Shown: positions 32,115-40,154 of the stretch, piece after piece
Layout: each line of letters begins with the position of its first letter
Position numbering within the stretch: position 1 is the first letter of the stretch
DNA from: Lewinellaceae bacterium
GTDB taxonomy: Bacteria > Bacteroidota > Bacteroidia > Chitinophagales > Saprospiraceae
Length of the DNA: 64,000 nt
Assembly: GCA_020636315.1 (NCBI GenBank)
Contig: JACJYA010000009.1
Coordinates: 62,001 to 126,000 of the forward strand
Reading direction: 5' to 3'
The notes under the pieces: model-generated
Seen by the model: the letters and a program-made list of their open reading frames with translations, nothing else
The model's database searches: none
Told to the model about the DNA's origin: nothing
Translations under genes and position numbers: made by a program

Positions 32115-33047
32115 TTAATATCCTTTTTTTATATCCACTTCAAAAAGCAAATCCTCTCCGGCTTTCCATCTCAGATAATTTTCGGCAATGACTTTTGCCG
32201 CCTTTTCCTGATCGGTTATGCTGGCGATGTGTGGTGTCACCACAATGCCGGGGTGTTTCCAGAAGGGATGTTCTTCCGGCAGGGGCTCCTCGCGGAAGAC
32301 ATCCAGCCAGGCCTCCCGGATATAGCCTTCTGTCATGGCGCGGAGCAGCCCTTCTTCATCGAGGTGAGCGCCCCGGGCTACATTGATGAGGAAGGCCCCT
32401 TTCTGCATTTCAGAAAAAAGGCCGTAGTTCAGAATGCCTTCCGTAGAATCGGTGCGGGGCAGCAGGCAGATGAGCAGATTAATCTGCCGGACAAAATCGG
32501 TAAGTGAGTTTTTTCCGGCGTGGAAAGAGCGGACTCCCGGAATTTCTCTGGGGCTCAGGCTATAACCCGCGACATCGAACCCCAGACGAGCCAGGAAAGC
32601 AGCGATGCTGCCACCCAGAGCCCCCAACCCTAACATGCCTATCCGCAATGGGATCTCGGCCTGCTCCGGCTTTTCCCAACGCACCTGTTGCTGGTTTTTC
32701 CGGTAGAACAGCAATTGCTTATGAATATTCAGCACGGCCATCAGCACGTAGTTGCGCATGGAGGTTGTGAGGCTCTCATCGACGATGCGGGTGATGCGCA
32801 GGCCCGGAGGGAGGGTGGCGTCATTAAGGATGTGTTCCACCCCGGCGCCAAAGGAACTGGCCAGTTTAAGGTTGGGGAGAGCCTGCAGCACCCTGGGCGG
32901 GTGGTTCCAAACCACGGCCATCTCCACCCATTCCGGCTTGGGGATGTCGGGATAGATCCATACAGGAGTAACTCCCCGGAGTTCATTCCCGATGCTGCGT
33001 TGAAGGGGCCGCACGTCGCGGCCGGCAATGATGAGGGCAATGCTCAT
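32115..33047 (-). CDS. ghrA: D-2-hydroxyacid dehydrogenase, GhrA-like (glyoxylate/hydroxypyruvate reductase)
   Basis: The ATG at 33047 (MSIALIIAGRDVRPLQRSI) gives a 310-residue protein of the GhrA type; the open frame continues upstream but adds a non-conserved leader. The NAD(P)-binding motif is IGMLGLGALGGSIAAFL (GxGxxG). The catalytic residues sit in INVARGAHLDEEGLL (Arg), WLDVFREEPLPEEHPFW (Glu) and VVTPHIAS (His). It should reduce glyoxylate or hydroxypyruvate with NADPH. The gene lies directly upstream of the AlkD-like gene (2-bp gap) in a two-gene operon, an unexplained pairing. Confidence 0.88.
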   Translation of the reverse strand: MSIALIIAGRDVRPLQRSIGNELRGVTPVWIYPDIPKPEWVEMAVVWNHPPRVLQALPNLKLASSFGAGVEHILNDATLPPGLRITRIVDESLTTSMRNYVLMAVLNIHKQLLFYRKNQQQVRWEKPEQAEIPLRIGMLGLGALGGSIAAFLARLGFDVAGYSLSPREIPGVRSFHAGKNSLTDFVRQINLLICLLPRTDSTEGILNYGLFSEMQKGAFLINVARGAHLDEEGLLRAMTEGYIREAWLDVFREEPLPEEHPFWKHPGIVVTPHIASITDQEKAAKVIAENYLRWKAGEDLLFEVDIKKGY

Positions 33048-33232
33048 GGCAGAATAGCATTTTTGTTGCAATGTAACCCAAGGTTCGAGGTTAAGTCTTA
33101 GTCCGGAGAACGCCCGGGGAAAGGAATGTTTTATCCGTTTAACTCCGTTGGCCAATCCTAACCCCCCAATTTTAACCTCAGCCTCAACCTAAATCTGGCT
33201 TATCTTGCTGGGAAAACAACATAGCCAGGCCT

Positions 33233-33344
33233 GTGTGTGTAACAAATTGCACAGTCAGACTTTGAAAGGCTTAGCAATCCCTTCGCTTTGCTACGGGCTT
33301 ACCAATCCATTACCCAAGCAAAAAGTGCAATTTGTTATACACAC
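33233..33344. repeat. 112-bp inverted-repeat element upstream of the STAND gene
   Basis: Arms at 33233-33252 (ending AACAAATTGCAC) and 33325-33344 (starting GTGCAATTTGTT) pair over 20 positions with one mismatch. The 72-nt interior itself contains a partial stem (AGGCTTAGCAA / TTGCTACGGGCTT). It may be a small mobile element or a structured leader for the STAND gene. Confidence 0.5.
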
Positions 33345-33381
33345 GCCAGGCCAAACCTAACGTTAATTTACTAAAATCCAT

Positions 33382-33389
33382 TATATTTG
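33382..33389 (+). promoter_or_regulatory. TAnnTTTG promoter box candidate for the STAND gene
   Basis: TATATTTG lies 61 bp before the ATG at 33451, downstream of the inverted-repeat element. Confidence 0.4.
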
Positions 33390-33450
33390 AGAGGATGCCT
33401 GCCCAGAAGGGTTCCGGCTCCAGTTTTGATCGTCCTATCCTTAATTGGCC

Positions 33451-36400
33451 ATGAAAACCACAGACACCGAAACCACTGCTGATGGGTTCAGAAAGCTCCA
33501 TCACGATATCGTATTCATTGCCGGCTCTCAAGATATCAAACCCTTGCGCTCCGCTGTGGAATGGGCCATTAAGAACGCCATTCACCAATTGGCACAGGAC
33601 ACTGGCATAAGGCCTTTCTCCTGGGATATTGAATTGAGTGACGAGGGGTTTGACCAGGCCAAGTCCATGCAGAAAAACCTTCCCCGCCCGAGCGATGAAA
33701 AATGTTTGGGCGTTGTCTGCCTGATGGCCGAGCGGATCGGGCACCCCCTCGAGCAGGATTTTGACATACGGATGATCGATGGCGTTGAAAGCTGGACGAA
33801 CCCGGATCACCGCTACCGGCTTTTGCACCCATGGCCTGACAGCCTTGAGGAACAGGAGAACCGGATCGAGGAAGGCTGCTACCCCCTCACCGGAACGGTT
33901 TTCGAATTTATTGACGCCTACTCAGCCGGAAAGCCGGTGAAGTTTTGTGTAATTGCCGACAGCCCCATCGAGCCCAATGGCCACCAATCGGTGAAGCTGG
34001 GCAACTTCCAGTTGAGGAAAACCAAAGCCGGCACCCTCGAAGACGAGAAATTTGACGCCTGGAAAAAAAATGATTATAACCTTCAAACCGCCGCGGTAAA
34101 GAATTTTGTCTGCGCACTGGTAAAAAAAGGAATTGACCAGAACGCGATCCAGGACCATGAGAAAGTCGTCGAAGACATCAAGAAGTTTGTAGCCCGGGAG
34201 ATCCTCAAGAACAGTATCCAAAACATCAACCCTTACCGGTTCCTCAATTACTTTGACGTATTCGATGCCGATCATTTCTACGGAAGGGACAAACTGTCCG
34301 AACGGGCGGTACAGGACCTGTGGAGCCGCTTCAATTCTACCCGGTATCAGAATGTGGTCCGCATCGTAGGCCACAGCGGCGCCGGAAAATCCTCTTTCCT
34401 GAGGGCCGGCCTGATCGCTCGATTCCAGCGGCCGGAGTATCGGGGTGATGTACGGGCCGTCGTCTTCCGGCCTACGGATTTTCAGCAAGCGGACGGAGCC
34501 CCATTTCAGGCCATCCGGTCTATTCTGGAGTTTGTGGAAAAGCAGACGGACATCGCAATCCCTCCCGGCCCACGTGCCGATGTCTGGAAACAGGGGCCCC
34601 GGGCGGCTCAACTGGCAATCGAGCTTCTGCAAGGCCTTTTGCCAAAGGCAACTGACGGGGGAACATCCAGGCTGGTTTTCGGCATAGACCAGTTTGAAGA
34701 GATCGTGGATTACCTTTCCGACAAGCAGAAGCAGGCCCAGTGGCACCCCATCGTCCAGTTTATCGAAGCGGCAGGGCGCAGTGAGTCTATAGGGGTTGCT
34801 TACACCCTCGAAAGTTCCCGAAAAAGCAGCCTGTCCCAGCTCGGCCTCCCCGAAGTTTTTATGGAAAGCGATGAAATTGAGGTGGAAGGTTACACTTCCG
34901 AATTTATCCGAAGCATTATTGAAGAGCCATTCAGGAAAGCCGGATACCCCTTAGGCCGGGAAGTTGTAAAAAAGCTGGAAGACCTCTCCAGGGAACTAAA
35001 GCCTGAAGAAGGACCCCGCACCGAGCAATCGATCCTGCCGTTGATCGCCTTAAAATTGTCCAAGCTTTTCGATCATGTGCAAACGAAAAGAGCCCCCGCA
35101 GCGAATGTGGACCTTGCGGAAGCGAGCGGGGTGGCATTTGATGAAAAGGCAGCTTCCAACCCCGCCTTCATCCAGCTGGCTGATGTTGAGGGGGAACTGG
35201 ACTTCGGAAGCCTTATCGAAGATGAGGCCAGAAAAGCCTGGCGGGAGGGAACCGGAACCAGTATAGCAGCCCCGGGGGCCATTGATTTTTTCTTACAACC
35301 CCTGGTTGGTATCGGAGGGCCCAACTTAGGCCACCTTCAACTTCAGACCATGCGATGGCCGGTTTACCCCGCAGAACAAAATATTGCCCGTAGCTTCAAA
35401 CGACGCCGGTTGCTGGCGCCTGCCGCCAATGGCCTGCGGCTGGTCCATGAAGCGGTTATCCGCTATTGGCCTGATGCATTGAATTGGTTTAAAAATAAAA
35501 AGGACTTCCTGAAAAAGGAGGCGCTATACCGCCAGAAAGCAAATGAATGGTCGAGTAACGGCCGCCCGGCCGAAGTGGAATTCATCACTCAGGATGATGT
35601 GGAAGATGCAGCGGAAATACTCTCTCCCTACCTGAGAGACTGGGGGCTGAGGCAGGGCTCTGCCGATTCTTTGTCTGAATACGACAAGCTGCTGCGGGAC
35701 TATTGCCTGTTCGTCTTCCGTCAAAGCCGGACCCCCGATAAAGCAATAAAATATATGGCGAAACCCGCCGGGACTCATGTCTTTCGCGCTGCCCAATACG
35801 GAATGGTGGGCCTGCTTGACGCTTTCCGGCAGATCGACCCGGCCTGTTTGGAATTACCAAACAACGATACGGGAAATACCCCCCTGCACGGGGCGGCCTG
35901 GGCCCACGCCGACACGGTCGAATATCTCCTCAGGCAGGGGGTTGCGCCGGCCCCCAGGAATAATAAAGGATGGACTCCAATTGCTGCCCCGATCCTGATG
36001 GGCAGAATGGATATTTTCCGCCTGCTGCTAAAAGCTTCCAAACCGGAAGAGTTAGACGCCCCAAATGGAAGGAATTTGCTTCACATTTGTGCTGAATATG
36101 GCCGTGTTGATATGGCTCACCTGTTAATTTATGAGGGCCTGGACCCGGGCCTTCCTGATGACAGGAGATGGAAACCTTTTCATTATGCAGCCAATTCCGG
36201 TGAATTGGAAGCATTGAAATTCTTTGGAAAATTCTCCGATATCACAGAGACAACCGGACAGGGCTTCAACGCTCTCCACCTCGCCGCCGCCAACGGCCAC
36301 GCTGCTGTAGTTCATTACCTGCTCAATGAACCCCGGTTTCACCAACACTATAATGCCAGGACAGAGGAGGGAAAAACGGCCCTGCACCTCGCCGCTGAAA

Positions 36401-37968
36401 ACCGCCACGGCGAAGTAGTCAGCCTTTTGCTGCAGGCCTGCGACCCCAACGAACCCGTAAGCAAGGCGCAAAGTGGCCCTGGCCAGAACTTTCGGCCACT
36501 GCATCTGGCCATAAATGGACGGGGCTATTCTTCTGCTTCTGATGATCCGGATCCCATTTTCGAAACGGCCGCCGCTTTACTCGATGATGGCCGGACAGAC
36601 CCCAATTTGCCCGACGGGAGAGGAAGAACACCGCTCCAAATGGCGGCCAGTTTTCCCAAGCTGCAAAAATTACTGCTTCGCCACCCGAAGCTGGAAGCAG
36701 CGCAACCCATTTCCGAAGGCGGTGAAACACCCATAACCGTAAGTGCAAAACTTGGAGACTGGGAATCGTTCCGGGCACTGACAAAACGTTCTGGCCATGT
36801 AGCAAGCGAACTGGCCGATGAAGCCGGAAACACCATGCTGCACCTGCTCTCTGAAAGGAATGCACCTCCGGACCTCATCGAAAACACGCTGGCCAACCTG
36901 GCCCCTGAAGGCCTGAATACTCTGAATAAGGAAGGCCTTACACCACTGTTTTCCGCCATCAAATCGAAAAACTGGATGCTGGTGCGAAAATTGCTGGAAT
37001 TCAAAGGAATTGACCCGACACTAAAAGGGGAACGGAAGCCCACCGCCCTGATGCTTGCCCTGGAGTTGAAAGCGGACAAAGACACGCTCGATACACTCGT
37101 CCGGGTAGCGCCCTCTCTGTTCACCGAAACCGATTATTTCGGCTGGACGCCCCTGCACCGGGCGGTTGCCTTCCAGCAAACCGACTGGATCAACTGGCTG
37201 CAGAATAATGCGGAAGAGCCGAAAACGTTGTGGGAGCAAACCGATCTGCTGGGCCGCCGGCCGATGGGCCTCGCTTCACCATCCATAAAAAAGAAATTGG
37301 GCAGCAGCCGGGAAAGTGGCAACTGGCCCCGGCCAAGATCCTGGGACAGTGGCCTGGAATGGAAGCCGATAAAAGCCGAAGACAAGGAAAAGCTGAAAGC
37401 CCGCATCGATCCGGTAGATGGCCAGTTTACCGTCGATGAGCATGCAGACGCTCACACTGCCGTACTATCCTTCTACGATCCTGAAAAGGTTCGAATAATC
37501 CGGGTTAAATCTCCGGCCTGGAATTACAGCGGACTGAATGTCTATTACCTCGAATACGAAGAAAACCTTTTCCGCTTAAACGGCACATCGCCGCCTATTC
37601 ACGAATTGAACAGCAAGGCAGGGATTTCCCTCAACCCGGAAAATGTACTGGACTATCTCCGCTTTTTCTGTTTCTTCGTACGAGGAGAAGGCGGGCCATT
37701 CCTTATTGCTGAAGGCCTTGCCCAGGAGGAGATACCCTCCTCCCTCACTGAGGTGGAAAGAGAAGCTTTGGAGAAGGTGCTTCGCCCTGCCTGTTACAAT
37801 GGCTATGATGAAGAAAGGGGTGAATTCCTGGCCATTGCTACTATTTACTATTCCAATAGTGTTTTTTTCGCAGACTTTGCCATCAGGAATACGGGAATGA
37901 TCGAAATGATCGAAGACTTAAATGCAATAGAGAATCTGAGCGCAGGGATCGCCAGGCCCTTAAAGTGA
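33451..37968 (+). CDS. STAND NTPase with DUF4062-like N-terminal domain and ankyrin repeats
   Basis: This 1505-residue protein has four parts. (1) Residues about 16-175 resemble the DUF4062/TIR-like domains of bacterial STAND proteins: DIVFIAGSQDIKPLRSAV, VCLMAERIGHPLEQDF, YPLTGTVFEFIDAYSAGKPV. (2) The NTPase region begins YFDVFDADHFYGRDKLSE, with Walker A GHSGAGKSS (307-315) and Walker B LVFGIDQFEE (408-417), the novel-STAND DQFEE signature. (3) About ten ankyrin units span about 775-1280 (NDTGNTPLHGAAWAHADTVEYLL, GKTALHLAAENRHGEVVSLLL, FGWTPLHRAVAF). (4) A C-terminal ~215-residue domain (about 1290-1505) is not recognised. The ankyrin part likely senses a ligand and the N-terminus acts after oligomerisation, as in Avs/NLR-like immunity (inferred). 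The start is the ATG at 33451; a TTG two codons upstream is unlikely. Confidence 0.82.
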   Translation: MKTTDTETTADGFRKLHHDIVFIAGSQDIKPLRSAVEWAIKNAIHQLAQDTGIRPFSWDIELSDEGFDQAKSMQKNLPRPSDEKCLGVVCLMAERIGHPLEQDFDIRMIDGVESWTNPDHRYRLLHPWPDSLEEQENRIEEGCYPLTGTVFEFIDAYSAGKPVKFCVIADSPIEPNGHQSVKLGNFQLRKTKAGTLEDEKFDAWKKNDYNLQTAAVKNFVCALVKKGIDQNAIQDHEKVVEDIKKFVAREILKNSIQNINPYRFLNYFDVFDADHFYGRDKLSERAVQDLWSRFNSTRYQNVVRIVGHSGAGKSSFLRAGLIARFQRPEYRGDVRAVVFRPTDFQQADGAPFQAIRSILEFVEKQTDIAIPPGPRADVWKQGPRAAQLAIELLQGLLPKATDGGTSRLVFGIDQFEEIVDYLSDKQKQAQWHPIVQFIEAAGRSESIGVAYTLESSRKSSLSQLGLPEVFMESDEIEVEGYTSEFIRSIIEEPFRKAGYPLGREVVKKLEDLSRELKPEEGPRTEQSILPLIALKLSKLFDHVQTKRAPAANVDLAEASGVAFDEKAASNPAFIQLADVEGELDFGSLIEDEARKAWREGTGTSIAAPGAIDFFLQPLVGIGGPNLGHLQLQTMRWPVYPAEQNIARSFKRRRLLAPAANGLRLVHEAVIRYWPDALNWFKNKKDFLKKEALYRQKANEWSSNGRPAEVEFITQDDVEDAAEILSPYLRDWGLRQGSADSLSEYDKLLRDYCLFVFRQSRTPDKAIKYMAKPAGTHVFRAAQYGMVGLLDAFRQIDPACLELPNNDTGNTPLHGAAWAHADTVEYLLRQGVAPAPRNNKGWTPIAAPILMGRMDIFRLLLKASKPEELDAPNGRNLLHICAEYGRVDMAHLLIYEGLDPGLPDDRRWKPFHYAANSGELEALKFFGKFSDITETTGQGFNALHLAAANGHAAVVHYLLNEPRFHQHYNARTEEGKTALHLAAENRHGEVVSLLLQACDPNEPVSKAQSGPGQNFRPLHLAINGRGYSSASDDPDPIFETAAALLDDGRTDPNLPDGRGRTPLQMAASFPKLQKLLLRHPKLEAAQPISEGGETPITVSAKLGDWESFRALTKRSGHVASELADEAGNTMLHLLSERNAPPDLIENTLANLAPEGLNTLNKEGLTPLFSAIKSKNWMLVRKLLEFKGIDPTLKGERKPTALMLALELKADKDTLDTLVRVAPSLFTETDYFGWTPLHRAVAFQQTDWINWLQNNAEEPKTLWEQTDLLGRRPMGLASPSIKKKLGSSRESGNWPRPRSWDSGLEWKPIKAEDKEKLKARIDPVDGQFTVDEHADAHTAVLSFYDPEKVRIIRVKSPAWNYSGLNVYYLEYEENLFRLNGTSPPIHELNSKAGISLNPENVLDYLRFFCFFVRGEGGPFLIAEGLAQEEIPSSLTEVEREALEKVLRPACYNGYDEERGEFLAIATIYYSNSVFFADFAIRNTGMIEMIEDLNAIENLSAGIARPLK

Positions 37969-38007
37969 CCCGGGAAAAACGCATCCTGGGGCAGGCCAGA
38001 ATTCATT

Positions 38008-38664
38008 TTAGAACCCCACTTCCGCCCATTCCGGCAGCGGCGCTTCCACCTCCAGCCGCTCCTCACTTCCCGGGGCGGGGAACGCCAGCTTCCAGGCGTG
38101 CAGCATGATGTGGCTGGGCTGATATTCCTCTGATGCCCCGTAATGAATATCCCCCACCACCGGGCACCCGATGGCCGCCAGCTGAGCGCGGATCTGATGG
38201 TACTTGCCGGTGACGGGGTGTATTTCCAGCAGGGCCCATCCCTCAGTTCTCTTCCACAGCTGCCGGTAAGAGAGCCTGCACTCGAAAGCTTTGGCAGAGC
38301 CCTTGCCCACAACCTTCGCCCGTTTGGCATTCAGGTCCTTTTCCAGCCAGTGCGTGACTGTCGCTTCCTCCTCCGATGGCGCCCTTTCCACCATCGCCAG
38401 GTACGTCTTCTGCACTTCCTTGAGCCGGAACTGCTCATTGAGCTTTCTAAGGGTACTCTTATTTTTGGCCACCAGTACTACCCCTGTCGTCACCCGGTCG
38501 AGACGGTGCACGATGCCGACGTAGGGGTTGCGCCGCTTAAGCTCCAGGTGAGCATACGCCAGCGATTCCACTGAGGGGCCGAAGGGGTTGCGTTCTACCT
38601 GTATGCCCGCCGGCTTATTGACGGCCAGCCAGCCCGGCGTTTCCTGGATGATGGAAATTTTCAA
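38008..38664 (-). CDS. RluA-family pseudouridine synthase
   Basis: The 218-residue enzyme converts uridine to pseudouridine in rRNA or tRNA. It carries the RluA catalytic motif VGIVHRLDRVTTGVVLVAKN (HRLDRxTTG with the catalytic Asp) and the downstream LLEIHPVTGKYHQIRAQLAAIGCPVVGD block. It begins directly with the catalytic domain (WLAVNKPAGIQV) and has no S4 domain, so it is of the short RluA/TruC-like type. The target cannot be assigned. Only 18 bp separate its start from the stop of the radical SAM gene upstream, so they probably share a transcript. Confidence 0.93.
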   Translation of the reverse strand: MKISIIQETPGWLAVNKPAGIQVERNPFGPSVESLAYAHLELKRRNPYVGIVHRLDRVTTGVVLVAKNKSTLRKLNEQFRLKEVQKTYLAMVERAPSEEEATVTHWLEKDLNAKRAKVVGKGSAKAFECRLSYRQLWKRTEGWALLEIHPVTGKYHQIRAQLAAIGCPVVGDIHYGASEEYQPSHIMLHAWKLAFPAPGSEERLEVEAPLPEWAEVGF

Positions 38665-38682
38665 ATTGAGTGGTTGGTATGG

Positions 38683-39981
38683 TTAATGTGCAAAATCCAC
38701 CTCATAATCTCCCCTGATCCGTTCCATTGGCGGATTAAAGTACCCAAACTTCAGATCGGGGAACTCCTCCCGCAGGCGGCGCATCAGTTCTTTTACGCCC
38801 ATGGTTTCCTCCGTTTCGTCTATACCCACCCGCTCCATGTACCAGTCGGGATCGATGTTGAAGTTGCGCCACTGGATCATCTTCAGGCCGGTGCTGCGGA
38901 TGAGCTCGCGCAGGGCCTGGTACTCGGCCTCGCTGTCAGTTACGCCGGGAAAGACGAAGTAGTTGATGCTCGTCCATCCGCCGTGCCGGTTCACCACCCG
39001 GATGCTCTCCAGGATGTCCTCGAACTCGTAATTGTTGGGCAAATAGTAAAGCTCATAAAGCCACTTCTGGGCCGAGTTGGTGCTCACGCGAATGCTGTTC
39101 AGGCCGGCCTGACAGAGGGCTTCGACCGCGTCGGGCTTGCTGCCGTTGGTATTGATGTTGATGCTGCCCTTATCGGTGAATTTCCGGATCTGGTAGATGG
39201 CGTCTTTCAGCGTTTCCCACATCAGCAGAGGTTCCCCTTCGCAGCCCTGTCCAAAGCTGATGATGGGGAAGGGCGCCGATTGCAGGTGCGGCACCGTATA
39301 TTCTACGATCTCTCCGGCGGTAGGCTTGAAACTAAGGCGGTCGTGGCTGGAGACTACGTTCTCATCCTCTGGCTGAAAGGATATGCAGCCCACGCAGTTG
39401 GAGTTGCAGGCCGGAGAGGTCGGCACCGGGCACTCCCAGCGGCCCATGAAGTAGTTGCGGGCGGCGGGGCAGCTGTACGTCAGGGCGCAGTTGTTGGCCA
39501 GGTGCTCCACGATGCGGTTGTTCGGGTAGAATTCCTGGAGGGTTTGCACGCCCCGCTGCACCGCCTCGTCGTCGAAGCCCTCGCACTCCTGCCGGATGTC
39601 CTGCTCGATGCGCACGGCGGGCACATAGAATTTGTCATCGTACCATCCTATTGCCGTGTAGCAGAACAGCGGCAGCGTAGGCGCGTCCTCTTCATTGACG
39701 TAGGAAGCCAGATACAGTCCGGTATAAGCGGGCGGAATGAATGCCGCCGTAGCCCAGCCCTCTTCACACTGGCGCAGCTCGCCGGTTTCCACGTCAATGC
39801 CTACGGCGCGGCGGCCGGGCAATTCGTAGAGGTTGCCGCCCTCGGGCAGTTCGATCCAGTCCTCGTCCGGAATAGGGGTAGCGTAGTGGCCGGAGCGGCC
39901 TACGGCATACAAAGAGGTATCTTCGAAGACATTGCCTTCACCGTCGGAGTAGAGTACGTATGGGGAGTGGTTGAGTGTCAT
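38683..39981 (-). CDS. radical SAM family protein of unknown function
   Basis: This 432-residue protein has a CX3CX2C cluster (C192, C196, C199, in SPACNSNCVGCIS), followed by FPIISFGQGCEGEPLL, the radical-SAM glycine/Glu region. SININTNGSKPDAVEALCQAGLNSIRVSTNS matches SAM-binding strands. Residues 1-185 are an unusual N-terminal extension with further cysteines (C165, C171, C184). The latter part resembles proteins annotated simply as radical SAM in Bacteroidota. The substrate is unknown. It shares a transcript with the RluA gene downstream, which might point to RNA modification (inferred). A TACCTTTG box lies at 40074-40081. Confidence 0.82.
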   Translation of the reverse strand: MTLNHSPYVLYSDGEGNVFEDTSLYAVGRSGHYATPIPDEDWIELPEGGNLYELPGRRAVGIDVETGELRQCEEGWATAAFIPPAYTGLYLASYVNEEDAPTLPLFCYTAIGWYDDKFYVPAVRIEQDIRQECEGFDDEAVQRGVQTLQEFYPNNRIVEHLANNCALTYSCPAARNYFMGRWECPVPTSPACNSNCVGCISFQPEDENVVSSHDRLSFKPTAGEIVEYTVPHLQSAPFPIISFGQGCEGEPLLMWETLKDAIYQIRKFTDKGSININTNGSKPDAVEALCQAGLNSIRVSTNSAQKWLYELYYLPNNYEFEDILESIRVVNRHGGWTSINYFVFPGVTDSEAEYQALRELIRSTGLKMIQWRNFNIDPDWYMERVGIDETEETMGVKELMRRLREEFPDLKFGYFNPPMERIRGDYEVDFAH

Positions 39982-40073
39982 GGTTAATATTTGCTGTTAG
40001 CTTTTGGCGATTAGCGTTTCGCTGTTGGCTTTGTGCATGCCGGCTTTGTGCCGGCCTCTTTCGTTTCAGCCTG

Positions 40074-40081
40074 CAAAGGTA
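40074..40081 (-). promoter_or_regulatory. TAnnTTTG promoter box candidate for the radical SAM/rluA operon
   Basis: Minus-strand TACCTTTG, an exact match to the -7 consensus, 92 bp upstream of the radical SAM start. Confidence 0.38.
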
Positions 40082-40154
40082 CGGGCTTTATAGCACTTTT
40101 GCCGGGTAAAATGATGGATAATAACCGCTCTAAAGACATAAAGGAGACAGCCTT

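Larger units (their letters stand above)
33048..33450. other. 403-bp divergent region with an inverted-repeat element
   Basis: This region lies between the GhrA-like gene and the STAND gene. It contains the 112-bp inverted-repeat element at 33233-33344 and a promoter box at 33382. No gene was found. Confidence 0.45.

Noticed and set aside
30321..37968. Prophage
   Set aside because: Only one antirepressor-like gene is phage-related; no integrase, terminase, capsid, tail or att repeats were found.
38674..39987. 437-codon rightward open frame
   Set aside because: It is exactly antisense to the radical SAM gene, which has clear cluster cysteines; the rightward translation shows no domain and a skewed composition.
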